DNA of 50,378 nt, from assembly GCA_945874105.1 (NCBI GenBank), contig CAMCFJ010000021.1, positions 1-50,378 on the forward strand, given 5' to 3'. This document shows, piece after piece, positions 1 to 7,524 of this stretch. Source of the stretch: Candidatus Nitrotoga sp. CP45 (GTDB lineage Bacteria; Pseudomonadota; Gammaproteobacteria; Burkholderiales; Gallionellaceae). Position 1 is the stretch's first letter; every line of letters starts with the position of its first letter. The notes beneath the pieces were generated by a model. It ran no database searches, was not told where the DNA came from, and was given only the letters and a program-made list of their open reading frames with translations. The position numbers were made by a program, and so were the translations under genes.

Positions 1-2
1 CT

Positions 3-140
3 AAAACAGATATCACCGCATACATCGTGGGATTCTATAACTGTAATCGCATCAACTCAGTATTGGGCAATCTGTCGCCCTCCGTCTTTGAGCGGAACAA
101 AGCAGCAAAAAAACCTATCGTTGTGTCCGAAATTACTTGA
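3..140 (+). pseudogene. IS3-family transposase, C-terminal end (cut by the window edge)
   Basis: The reading frame entering from the left edge gives about 45 residues and ends at TGA 138-140. It carries the typical C-terminal pattern of IS3-family OrfB (DDE) transposases: an aromatic GFYN segment, then an R-x-N-S-x-L-G stretch, then LSPxxFE. The catalytic core lies outside the window, so it is unknown whether the upstream gene is intact. The IS end should lie within a few bases of the stop, because integrase-like codons begin at about 143. Identification rests on family knowledge of this motif. Confidence 0.8.
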
Positions 141-142
141 CC

Positions 143-211
143 ACTACAATGATCTACACCCATGTGTTGAACAAAGGCGGCAGGGGTGTGGTGAGTCCGT
201 TGGATAGGTGA
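143..211 (+). pseudogene. Integron-type tyrosine recombinase, C-terminal remnant
   Basis: In the frame of positions 143-211 the translation starts TTMIYTHVLNKGG and ends with a SPLDR segment and TGA. This is the conserved end of IntI-like and related tyrosine recombinases. It includes the catalytic tyrosine in the MIYTHV motif and the G-G-x-G-V-x-S-P-L-D tail. Upstream of 143 the same frame has no integrase similarity and overlaps the transposase end, so the rest of the gene was removed or displaced by the insertion element. The remnant is too short to act. A non-integron XerC/D-like recombinase cannot be excluded. Confidence 0.75.
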
Positions 212-252
212 GGCAAATTTTTGTGTCCCTGCAACGCTCAAATCCCCCCTAA

Positions 253-274
253 CCCCCCTTTTGCAAAGGGGGGG
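253..274. repeat. C6/G6 palindromic repeat
   Basis: C6-T3 (253-261), loop TGC, then A3-G6 (265-273) forms a perfect 9-bp stem with one extra G at 274. Another C-rich tract (CCCCCC at about 244-249) precedes it. Similar C-tract/G-tract palindromes occur dispersed between genes in many bacterial genomes, so this is probably one copy of a dispersed intergenic repeat. No second copy was found in this window. The rest of 212-371 shows no gene. Confidence 0.6.
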
Positions 275-371
275 ATGCGTCGTCATCGTGCGAATCAGGT
301 CTAATGGATTGTCTAGGTTTATGAGTGAAGTGCTGATTGATGAAACCGGGAAACGTAAATAGTGAGCAGTC

Positions 372-1610
372 ATGAATCGATTTAACAGTATTTTTTTTGG
401 CGCCTTTCTGCTGCTGTTGCAAGCATGCGGACCGACTCCGCCACTGGAGGCAAGACATCAGCCATCCGGGTTAAGCACTCGGTTTAATAGCGGCCAATTG
501 TCGTTTTCGGATTACGTGGCAGAAAGCCGCGCAATGATTACAAAAGTGCGTTCTGGAAGTAATGTGGCCGAGCTGGAAAAGGTCGTCAATGGCAATGCTC
601 CTTTTGAATTAAAGCCGGCCGAGAGTTGCCCAAAAGGGCGGGGCAAACCCTATCGACGGGGTGTTCTGCTTACCCATGGATTGACCGATGCACCTTATTC
701 CATGCATACACTGGCAACCTTTTTTCAGGAAAATTGTTTCCGTGTCATGGCAATACTTTTGCCCGGGCATGGCACGCAGCCCGGTGATTTGCTTGATGTA
801 ACGTGGCAGGATTGGGCAAAAGCGGAGGCCTATGGCGCCGATAAGCTCGCCGCCGAGGCTGATGAAATTTATCTGGCTGGGTTTTCTGCAGGTGGCACGC
901 TAAGTATTTTCCAGGCACTGCGGGATAATCGGGTAAGCGGATTGTTTCTTTTTTCTCCAGCGTTGAAAATTACGCCCAAGGCTTCATTGGCCACTGTTCA
1001 TAATATTTATAGTTGGTTGATGCCATCAGCAAAATGGGTCAGCATCATGCCTGACAAGGCTATTTACCGATACGAATCGTTCCCCAAAAATGCCGCTGCC
1101 CAGATGTATGCATTGACCCAGAAAGTACAATCCAGATTGCATGGGAACGCGGTAAATATTCCCGTATTTACCGCTGCAAGTCAGGACGATACGACCGTTT
1201 ATACTTCTGCCACTTTGGATTTTATGGCCCACGCGCGCCATTCATCCAATAAACTGGTGCTTTATACCGTCGATACCAAGAAGGTTCCGCCGAATATTCC
1301 AGTAGGCAATTTGGAGTTGGTAAACAGCGTTTTTCCTGAACAGAAAATATTAAGTTCTGCACACACGTCGATGACACTACCTTTAGATGATGCGTACTAT
1401 GGAATGATGGGAGAGTATTCAAATTGCATGCACTATTATCCCGATGAGATTAAAAAATATGATGCTTGCAACAAAAATCCTGATCTAAATTTTCATGGCG
1501 AGCTAACTGAGGAAAACCTTAAAGCCGGTACGCTACGCCGCTTAATGGTTAACCCGAATTTTTCAACGCTTAAACTTTCCATGAAAAAATTTATTGATAG
1601 TTTGCCATGA
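372..1610 (+). CDS. Lipoprotein alpha/beta hydrolase (carboxylesterase/lipase-like)
   Basis: This 412-residue predicted outer- or inner-membrane lipoprotein has a hydrophobic signal ending in a LQAC lipobox with acceptor Cys19. The alpha/beta-hydrolase fold is visible as an oxyanion segment THGLTD (101-106), a second PGHG loop (131-134), the nucleophile elbow GFSAGG with Ser172, an acidic residue at about 272-273 (QDDTT) and a late His331. It would hydrolyse an ester or a related substrate at the cell envelope; the substrate is unknown. The C-terminal 70 residues contain Cys residues and look like an extra lid. The start ATG has only a weak Shine-Dalgarno (GTGAG). It lies just after mobile-element remnants and has no operon partner. 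Confidence 0.8.
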   Translation: MNRFNSIFFGAFLLLLQACGPTPPLEARHQPSGLSTRFNSGQLSFSDYVAESRAMITKVRSGSNVAELEKVVNGNAPFELKPAESCPKGRGKPYRRGVLLTHGLTDAPYSMHTLATFFQENCFRVMAILLPGHGTQPGDLLDVTWQDWAKAEAYGADKLAAEADEIYLAGFSAGGTLSIFQALRDNRVSGLFLFSPALKITPKASLATVHNIYSWLMPSAKWVSIMPDKAIYRYESFPKNAAAQMYALTQKVQSRLHGNAVNIPVFTAASQDDTTVYTSATLDFMAHARHSSNKLVLYTVDTKKVPPNIPVGNLELVNSVFPEQKILSSAHTSMTLPLDDAYYGMMGEYSNCMHYYPDEIKKYDACNKNPDLNFHGELTEENLKAGTLRRLMVNPNFSTLKLSMKKFIDSLP

Positions 1611-1660
1611 TCATTTGTCCCGATGCCAAGGTTGGCAGCAGGTTTGCGGTAAATTAACTT

Positions 1661-2617
1661 ATGGTTTCTGAATTCGAGTTGATCCGTCGTTTCTTCACCC
1701 GCGTTACGCCCGGCGCAGTGTTAGGCGTGGGCGACGATGCCGCACTTGTGCACGTTGGGAGTGGTATGGAGCTGGCTGTATCAACCGATATGCTGGTGAG
1801 TGGAACTCATTTTTTTCCGGATGCTGATCCTTATTTTCTGGGTTACAAGGCGCTGGCAGTAAACCTGTCCGACATAGCGGCGATGGCGGCACAGCCGCGT
1901 TGGGCGACGTTGGCTGTGTCACTGCCCGAGGTGGATGAGGCGTGGCTGGAAAAATTCAGCGCGGGGTGGTTTGCGTTGGCAGATGAACATCACGTTGAGC
2001 TGATTGGCGGGGATACCACCCGTGGGCCGCTTAATCTTTGCGTCACCATCATGGGTGAAGTGCCACACGGTGCGGCGTTGCGTCGTTCGGGTGCGCGGGT
2101 TGGTGATGATGTTTGGGTGTCCGGCGTATTGGGTGATGCTGCGTTGGCTTTGGCTCATCTGCAAGGGCATGTGCAATTGGCTGCGAAGGATCTTGCGGCC
2201 TGTTCTTCGGCGTTGCACCGGCCTATGCCGCGTGTGGCACTTGGGTTGGCACTCCGCAGCGTGGCGCACAGTGCCATCGATATTTCGGATGGACTGCTGG
2301 CAGATCTCGGTCACATCCTGGAATGCTCTAACGTCGGAGCCGAAATCGCATTCGCCACTCTGCCTATTTCTGGCGCCATGCAATCTTATCTTGAGCAACC
2401 ACTGGGCAAGCACTGTGTGCTGGCCGGGGGCGATGATTATGAACTTTGTTTTACCGTAGCCGTTGCGCATCGTTCCGAAGTGGAGAAAATTGCCGTCAAT
2501 CTCGGTTTGTTGCTGACACGCATTGGTACTATCACGGCTGAAAAAAAGTGCGCAGTGCATGCTGCGGATGGCAGTATTGTCAACATTGAGGAATCAGGCT
2601 ATGACCACTTCCGCTGA
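1661..2617 (+). CDS. thiL: Thiamine-monophosphate kinase ThiL
   Basis: This 318-residue protein phosphorylates thiamine monophosphate to thiamine pyrophosphate with ATP, the last step of cofactor synthesis in the cytoplasm. Family landmarks in order are GVGDDAA near residue 22, STDMLVSGTHF, GGDTTRGP (ATP/Mg binding), DISDGLLADLGH and GGDDYELCF near the end. The length is normal for the family. Its 3' end overlaps pgpA by 17 bp, so the two are translationally coupled. A thiL-pgpA pair is common in proteobacteria. The ribosome-binding site is weak. Confidence 0.97.
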   Translation: MVSEFELIRRFFTRVTPGAVLGVGDDAALVHVGSGMELAVSTDMLVSGTHFFPDADPYFLGYKALAVNLSDIAAMAAQPRWATLAVSLPEVDEAWLEKFSAGWFALADEHHVELIGGDTTRGPLNLCVTIMGEVPHGAALRRSGARVGDDVWVSGVLGDAALALAHLQGHVQLAAKDLAACSSALHRPMPRVALGLALRSVAHSAIDISDGLLADLGHILECSNVGAEIAFATLPISGAMQSYLEQPLGKHCVLAGGDDYELCFTVAVAHRSEVEKIAVNLGLLLTRIGTITAEKKCAVHAADGSIVNIEESGYDHFR

Positions 2618-3104
2618 TTCTCGCGTGCAACCTTCATGGCGCTTTATCTTTAGTCACCCCGCGCATTTCCTTTCCTTTGGTTTCGGCAGTGGCCTGTTTC
2701 CAAAAGCACCCGGCACGGCGGGCACATTGGTCGCTTTCCCGATTTATTGGATTCTTGCAGAGCGCTTGACTGATGCGCTGTTTATCCTGGCGTTGATCTG
2801 GGCCTTCGCCGTGGGTGTGTGGGTGTGTGAGAAGACCGGAAAGACGCTGGGCGTGCCCGACCACGGAGGGATGGTGTGGGATGAGATTGTAGCTTTCCTG
2901 CTGGTGCTGTTTTTTACGCCCGAAGGTTTTTTTTGGCAACTGCTGGCATTTTTTCTGTTCCGATTTTTCGACATCGTCAAGCCACCGCCCATCCGTCACT
3001 TTGACCAGACATGGCATGGTGGTCTCGGCGTAATGTTCGACGATATTCTTGCGGCGGGCTACACGCTACTGGTCTTGGCGCTGGTGAAAAGTGTGTTGCT
3101 GTGA
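2601..3104 (+). CDS. pgpA: Phosphatidylglycerophosphatase A
   Basis: This 167-residue inner-membrane enzyme removes the phosphate from phosphatidylglycerophosphate to give phosphatidylglycerol. Family motifs visible are GSGLFPKAPGTAGT, WDEIVAF, the RFFDIVKPPP block and GVMFDDILAAG, separated by hydrophobic membrane segments. I use ATG 2601 inside the end of thiL; the frame stays open upstream to 2523, but that stretch is thiL shadow. The stop overlaps the next gene's GTG (GTGA), so thiL, pgpA and the nuclease form one tightly packed operon. Confidence 0.95.
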   Translation: MTTSADSRVQPSWRFIFSHPAHFLSFGFGSGLFPKAPGTAGTLVAFPIYWILAERLTDALFILALIWAFAVGVWVCEKTGKTLGVPDHGGMVWDEIVAFLLVLFFTPEGFFWQLLAFFLFRFFDIVKPPPIRHFDQTWHGGLGVMFDDILAAGYTLLVLALVKSVLL

Positions 3105-3751
3105 AGAGCATCCTTACAAATGGATTGGTAGCTGTTCTTTTTCTGCTCAGCACGCTCAATGCCGTTCACGCTGAAGAATTTTCAGCCACGGTTATCGTCG
3201 TGATAGATGGCGATACTGTTCTTGTATTACGCGGCAATACGCAGATCAAGGTGCGACTGGCCGAGATCGATGCGCCGGAAAAGGCGCAGGCATTCGGTGA
3301 CAAGTCCAAGCAATCGCTGGCCGAGTTGGTGCTGCATAAACAAGTGCACGTGGAAAGCCAGGCAGTGGATGTTTATGGCAGGTTGGTGGCGCTGATCAAA
3401 GTGGGCGAATTGAACGTTAACCACGAACAGGTGCAGCGCGGAATGGCGTGGGCGTCTTCCCGTTCCAACAGGAGTGAAGCACTGCTCGCATTGCAGAATG
3501 ATGCCCAGAAAGCCAAGCGCGGATTATGGGCGCAGACCGATCCGATGTTGCCGAAGGAATGGCGCAAGGCACATGCAACGCCTCGGCAACAACATATTGT
3601 GCAGAATGATCTTTGTGGTAGTAAGCGATATTGTTCACAAATGAACTCTTGCGAGGAAGCGAATTTTTATCTATCGCAATGCAATGTCCAGTCTTTGGAC
3701 AAGAATCGCGATGGCGTGCCGTGCGAGAATTTGTGCCCTGCTAAAAAGTAA
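3101..3751 (+). CDS. Secreted thermonuclease-like protein with Excalibur domain
   Basis: This 216-residue predicted exported nuclease has a signal peptide of about 24 residues ending in VHA. The staphylococcal-nuclease fold follows, with VIDGDTV, KVRLAEIDAPE (Arg and Asp/Glu of the active site) and YGRLVA (second Arg). The C-terminus is a Cys-rich Excalibur calcium-binding-like domain (DKNRDGVPCE), with six cysteines in the last 45 residues. It probably degrades DNA or RNA outside the cytoplasm. The GTG start overlaps the pgpA stop. The 3' end overlaps convergent lpxH by 11 bp. Confidence 0.88.
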   Translation: MKSILTNGLVAVLFLLSTLNAVHAEEFSATVIVVIDGDTVLVLRGNTQIKVRLAEIDAPEKAQAFGDKSKQSLAELVLHKQVHVESQAVDVYGRLVALIKVGELNVNHEQVQRGMAWASSRSNRSEALLALQNDAQKAKRGLWAQTDPMLPKEWRKAHATPRQQHIVQNDLCGSKRYCSQMNSCEEANFYLSQCNVQSLDKNRDGVPCENLCPAKK

Positions 3752-4469
3752 TTGTTTCCCAGCTGCACCCCACGGCATCGCAGCGCAAGGCATTCCCTGT
3801 ATCGTGCCAATCTCCCAGTACCCAGCGCTCACAACTATGGCCATCCACCGTATGCAGGTGGCGCTTTAGCCGATGAGTGTGCCCATGGATCATGCGCGGA
3901 TAATGATGCCTGCGGAGCAAGCTTGCAACTGCATCCAGATTGACGTCCATGATGTCATTACTCTTGTGTTTTTTTGCATTCTCGCTACGCGCGCGCAGTT
4001 GCGCAATGGCGGCCTTGCGCTGCGCCAGCGGCTGGGCAAGGAAATTCTGCTGCCATACGGGTTCATGTACTTGTTTACGGAAATCCTGATAAGCAATATC
4101 GTCAGTGCACAGAAGGTCGCCATGGGTGAGCAACGTTGGCGTGCCATATAGGTCAAGCAGCGTAGGGTCAGCTAGCAGCGTGGCGCCGCTCGCTTGTGCG
4201 AGTTTCTGGCCCATTAGCAGATCGCGGTTGCCATGCATGATATTGATGGCAGTGCCGCTAACGGAAAGTGCGTGCAAAGCATCGGTAATCTGGCAATTAA
4301 ATGGATCGTCGATGTCATCATCGCCAGCCCAGTATTCGAATAAATCACCGAGGATGTACAGTGTGTCGGCTCCAGGCGCAATCTTTTGAATGAAGTGCAG
4401 AAATGCCTGCATGCTGTGCGGTTGTTCCGCGCAAAGGTGCAGGTCAGAAATAATTAAACTGTAGGCCAC
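3741..4469 (-). CDS. lpxH: UDP-2,3-diacylglucosamine hydrolase LpxH
   Basis: This 242-residue metallophosphoesterase of lipid A synthesis cleaves UDP-2,3-diacylglucosamine to lipid X at the inner membrane. Metal-binding motifs are complete: ISDLHL (start), LGDLFEYW, MHGNRD, LTHGDLLC and IHGHTH. The usual LpxH-specific FRKQVHEPVWQ and AKKHKSNDIMDV segments are present. The frame opens with GTG 4469 and shows no clear Shine-Dalgarno; no in-frame ATG is available upstream. A complete LpxH implies a lipopolysaccharide outer membrane. It is convergent with the nuclease gene. Confidence 0.95.
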   Translation of the reverse strand: MAYSLIISDLHLCAEQPHSMQAFLHFIQKIAPGADTLYILGDLFEYWAGDDDIDDPFNCQITDALHALSVSGTAINIMHGNRDLLMGQKLAQASGATLLADPTLLDLYGTPTLLTHGDLLCTDDIAYQDFRKQVHEPVWQQNFLAQPLAQRKAAIAQLRARSENAKKHKSNDIMDVNLDAVASLLRRHHYPRMIHGHTHRLKRHLHTVDGHSCERWVLGDWHDTGNALRCDAVGCSWETITF

Positions 4470-4538
4470 GGAATGGTTAGAGCCATGATGGACTTAAAGG
4501 AAATTTAAATTTGTTATACAGCGTTGGGGCAGACTATT

Positions 4539-4591
4539 TTTCGTCGCGTCCTTGGTTATTCAATTGGGTCATTCATTGAAACGCGACGAAA
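4539..4591. repeat. Inverted repeat between lpxH and a cyclophilin gene
   Basis: TTTCGTCGCGT (4539-4549) is perfectly complementary to ACGCGACGAAA (4581-4591), giving an 11-bp stem with a 31-nt loop. It lies downstream of the cyclophilin stop and upstream of lpxH on the minus strand, so it could be a processing or termination structure in a read-through transcript. A smaller hairpin (AAGCCC/GGGCTT, 4630-4644) lies just after the cyclophilin stop but has no T-run. Function is not established. Confidence 0.45.
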
Positions 4592-4665
4592 TTTGTTCCC
4601 GCCCAGCCATTTGTTTACTTCTATATCTCAAGCCCGGCGGGCTTATTTAGTCGCCGTTCTTTAAT

Positions 4666-5274
4666 TTACTGCACGACTACTTCTGCTTTGGTGAGGATTA
4701 CGTCCTCCAGCGGCACGTCCTGGTGCCCCGATTTATTGCCTGTCTTGACTTTGCGAATAGCATCCAGCACTTCTGTGCCTGACACCACTTTCCCGAATAC
4801 GCAATAACCATAGCCCTGGCTATTGGGCGCAGTGTAGTCGAGAAACATGTTGTCTTTTAAGTTGATGAAAAACTGCGCCGTAGCAGAGTGCGGATCGGAA
4901 GTACGCGCCATGGCGACGGTATATTTATCGTTCGCCAAGCCATTAGCTGCCTCATTTCGAATGGTTGCCTTGGTGGGTTTTTCTTTCATGCCGAGGTCGA
5001 AGCCGCCGCCTTGGATCATGAAGCCATCGATTACGCGATGGAACAGCGTATTGTCATAAAATCCGCTGTTCACATAGTCGAGGAAATTTTTGACGGTATT
5101 TGGCGCTTTTTCAGCATCCAGTTCGATGGTGATATTGCCGTGGTTAGTATGCAATTTGATCATGCTGATTTTTCCTTTTTGTGCTGAATGTTGTTGAGAA
5201 ATGGGGGCAGCCTGTGCTGTGGACAATAGCAGGCAACCAAGTAGCAGGGTAGCGAATAATTGTTGAAGTTTCAT
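4666..5274 (-). CDS. Exported cyclophilin-type peptidyl-prolyl isomerase
   Basis: This 202-residue prolyl cis-trans isomerase is predicted to act in the periplasm. A signal peptide (MKLQQLF..., hydrophobic core, AQA-AP cleavage at about residue 23) precedes the cyclophilin domain. Active-site motifs [29 protein letters not shown] and [10 protein letters not shown] are present. The start follows a GAGG ribosome-binding site at normal spacing. The paralog downstream (5430-5963) lacks the signal peptide. Between the signal and the domain the gene carries a second AAGGA-spaced ATG (about 5163-5161) that aligns with the paralog's start, so an unexported form may also be made. Confidence 0.93.
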   Translation of the reverse strand: MKLQQLFATLLLGCLLLSTAQAAPISQQHSAQKGKISMIKLHTNHGNITIELDAEKAPNTVKNFLDYVNSGFYDNTLFHRVIDGFMIQGGGFDLGMKEKPTKATIRNEAANGLANDKYTVAMARTSDPHSATAQFFINLKDNMFLDYTAPNSQGYGYCVFGKVVSGTEVLDAIRKVKTGNKSGHQDVPLEDVILTKAEVVVQ

Positions 5275-5429
5275 TATATGGTTTCCTCGTAAATGATATG
5301 AAAACGGTTGCAGCACTTAACCCCTTACGGGTAATTTTCATGCAACTTAAAGATTGTTGCCCATGATTTTGCTCTAATACTACAGGCTTCTATTTTTAGA
5401 ACCGACAAGCTCACGGCCACTATTTTCCA

Positions 5430-5963
5430 TCACTGCACTTCTTCCGCTTTTTTGAGGACGACATCTTCTAATGGAACGTTTTCGAGTCCGTAGCGATTGC
5501 CGGCCGCTACCTTGCTGATCGCATCCACAACCTCTGTACCGGCCACTACCTTGCCAAACACGCAATAGCCGAAGCCTTGCTTATCGGATGCAGTGTAATT
5601 CAGCGAATCACTATCCTTCAAATTGATAAAGAATTGAGATGTGGCGGAGTGAGGTGCGGATGAGCGCGCCATGGCGATAGTATATTTGTCGTTTTTCAGG
5701 CCGTTTGCAGCCTCATTTTTTATAGGCGCATTGGGGGATTTTGGTGCCATTTTTGCAATGCTACTCATCGAGACTGTTCCCAACGCGTAGTTATAGCCGC
5801 CACCCTGGATGACGAACCCATCGATCACGCGATGAAATAAGGTCTTGTAGTAAAAACCACTGTTAACATATTCGAGGAAATTTTTTACCGTGACGGGCGC
5901 TTTTTCGGCATCCAGTTCGAGAGTGATTACTCCATAATTGGTATGTAGTTTAACTTTAACCAT
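5430..5963 (-). CDS. ppiB: Cytoplasmic cyclophilin-type peptidyl-prolyl isomerase
   Basis: This 177-residue PpiB-like enzyme begins directly with the cyclophilin fold (MVKVKLHTNYG), so it should be cytoplasmic. Motifs [30 protein letters not shown] and [13 protein letters not shown] are intact. An insertion of about 15 residues (ALGTVSMSSIAK region) distinguishes it from the paralog and explains the length above the usual 164. The chosen ATG follows GGAAAA at normal spacing; the frame extends upstream without a good start. The gene lies upstream of the exported paralog, separated by 155 bp. The pair looks like a tandem duplication. Confidence 0.92.
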   Translation of the reverse strand: MVKVKLHTNYGVITLELDAEKAPVTVKNFLEYVNSGFYYKTLFHRVIDGFVIQGGGYNYALGTVSMSSIAKMAPKSPNAPIKNEAANGLKNDKYTIAMARSSAPHSATSQFFINLKDSDSLNYTASDKQGFGYCVFGKVVAGTEVVDAISKVAAGNRYGLENVPLEDVVLKKAEEVQ

Positions 5964-6209
5964 GCTAGATTTTCCATTTATAGGTGAAGGTTGGAAAGAG
6001 TGCCAACTGGTGCGGTGCAGCATCACACGCAACTGAGCAGCAGGGAAGGTGGCCTATTTGGAGTGTCATTATGCTATTCATTACATGCTTCTGATATATA
6101 GCGGCATAGCGTTTCAATTCCCTGTATGTTGGAGTAAATATGGACATTAATGCAAGCGCCAAGGTGAGTGACTGAGAGGTGTCGGCAGTTAGGCTGAGGA
6201 ACATGTAAA

Positions 6210-7217
6210 TTATTTTGCGGCACGCTCTTCTTGAATTAGCCATTTATTGTTTGATTTTACCAGACGCATGATTTTGTCAAAGGATGTGTTTAGGTAGTCG
6301 GAGCGATAGGACTGATGAAAGGTGATGGTGGCATGACTCTCATCCGAGAAGCTGACCTTTTCATTGCTGATATTGATCTCGATATATTTGGGCGCGTTGA
6401 TACGCACCTCGCTTTCTTTTTCCCACTGGTCGCGGCTTTCGCCATTCGGGGTCTTAAAATCCATAGCATAGAGATCCAAATATTTTTTGGTATTTTGGGA
6501 CGACCATACTTCGACCCATTCATGAAATGTCTTTAGCACTTCAGCGCTATTGTAGTCAGCCGGCTTTTTAACAGTTGCGGACTTGGTGGACGAAGTAGAT
6601 TCGGGCACGGCGGTGGCTACTTTAGATGGCACAGGTGTTACCCCGGGAATAACTGCTTGCGGCTTGGCTGCACTGACTGTGGCGGTACCGGGTTTATTCT
6701 TGGGGAACAGATCATTAATGAGAGCAAGCTTGGTCTGTGTGGCGGCATTTTTCCGATCCAGTTGTAGTGCGCGCTCATAAGCCTGGCTTGCCATTTTGGC
6801 GTAGATATCGCCCAAATTTTCCTGTGCGGTGGCGTAGTTTGGATGGTTGTGGATCGCCCTTTCCAGTGCGACCCTGGCCTTGTCATATTGGCCTTGCCCA
6901 GCGTATAGCACGGCGAGATTGTTATATGGCTCCGGCAATTCCGGGTAATCCTCAGTCAGCGATGAAAATATGCTTATAGCGTCATTGGTTTTGAGCTGAG
7001 TGGTGAGAATGAGCCCTTTCAGGAAGCGTCCCTGTGCATCATTAGGATTTTTGGTGAGGTAGGTGTCAACCCGTTTCAGTGCCTGCGCATGCTGATTCTG
7101 CTTGAACAGTTTATTGATATCCTGGATTTCATCCGCGCCTACGGTGAAGCTGAAGCACAGTAACAGCGCGCCTCCGCATAGTGCTGCATGGAGGCCAAAA
7201 CGGTTGAACTTGTCCAT
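6210..7217 (-). CDS. Exported TPR protein with C-terminal NTF2-like domain
   Basis: This 335-residue protein of unknown function has a signal peptide at residues 1-28 (cleavage after TVGA). It then has about four tetratricopeptide repeats (residues 33-165, with A-x-x-NLAVLY and A-x-ENLGDIY helices). A Ser/Thr/Ala/Pro linker (170-222) follows, then a C-terminal domain (224-335) of SnoaL/NTF2 type (FHEWVEVWSSQN...YLDLYAMDF...WLIQEE). It is probably a periplasmic scaffold or cell-wall-associated protein; TPR plus NTF2-like domains occur with L,D-transpeptidases in this phylum, but no catalytic domain is present here. ATG 7217 follows GGAAAAG. It is transcribed away from glnS. Confidence 0.8.
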   Translation of the reverse strand: MDKFNRFGLHAALCGGALLLCFSFTVGADEIQDINKLFKQNQHAQALKRVDTYLTKNPNDAQGRFLKGLILTTQLKTNDAISIFSSLTEDYPELPEPYNNLAVLYAGQGQYDKARVALERAIHNHPNYATAQENLGDIYAKMASQAYERALQLDRKNAATQTKLALINDLFPKNKPGTATVSAAKPQAVIPGVTPVPSKVATAVPESTSSTKSATVKKPADYNSAEVLKTFHEWVEVWSSQNTKKYLDLYAMDFKTPNGESRDQWEKESEVRINAPKYIEINISNEKVSFSDESHATITFHQSYRSDYLNTSFDKIMRLVKSNNKWLIQEERAAK

Positions 7218-7330
7218 TATGTGGTACTTTTCCGAAATGATTTTCATGATTGATATGAAATATTTTGTTCGCCTGGGCGTATGAATAATTACGCCACGTT
7301 TTTACCAAAACTTCTCTATCAGTCAATCCT

Positions 7331-7345
7331 GCGTGATCATCACGC
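7331..7345. promoter_or_regulatory. Dyad GCGTGAT-C-ATCACGC, possible operator
   Basis: A perfect 7-bp inverted repeat around one central base lies between the divergent TPR-protein gene (minus) and glnS (plus). Its form and position fit a binding site for a dimeric regulator of either gene. No regulator is indicated by the neighbourhood, and no second copy was noticed. Confidence 0.35.
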
Positions 7346-7524
7346 GGAATTTATGAAGCATTCAGAATAAATGGGTTACCCAAGGGAACCGGATTCTATC
7401 AAATCTGCCCATTTTTTACACAGCTTCTCATATCAGCTGACAAGGTCATCCGTGCTTCATCTGTTTGAGCAAGGAGATTTTCGGGTAAAATCATTGCTCT
7501 TGCCTTGAATGAACCGTCGAAATA

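Noticed and set aside
35-373. 112-residue minus-strand ORF across the left edge
   Set aside because: It is antisense to the transposase and integrase remnants and runs through the palindromic repeat.
1919-2560. 213-residue minus-strand ORF inside thiL
   Set aside because: Shadow of the strongly coding thiL frame; no domain, signal or ribosome-binding site.
6140-6175. 11-codon plus-strand ORF (MDINASAKVSD) with a well-placed GGAG
   Set aside because: Too short to judge, no downstream gene on the same strand for a leader role, and no remnant homology beyond the stop.
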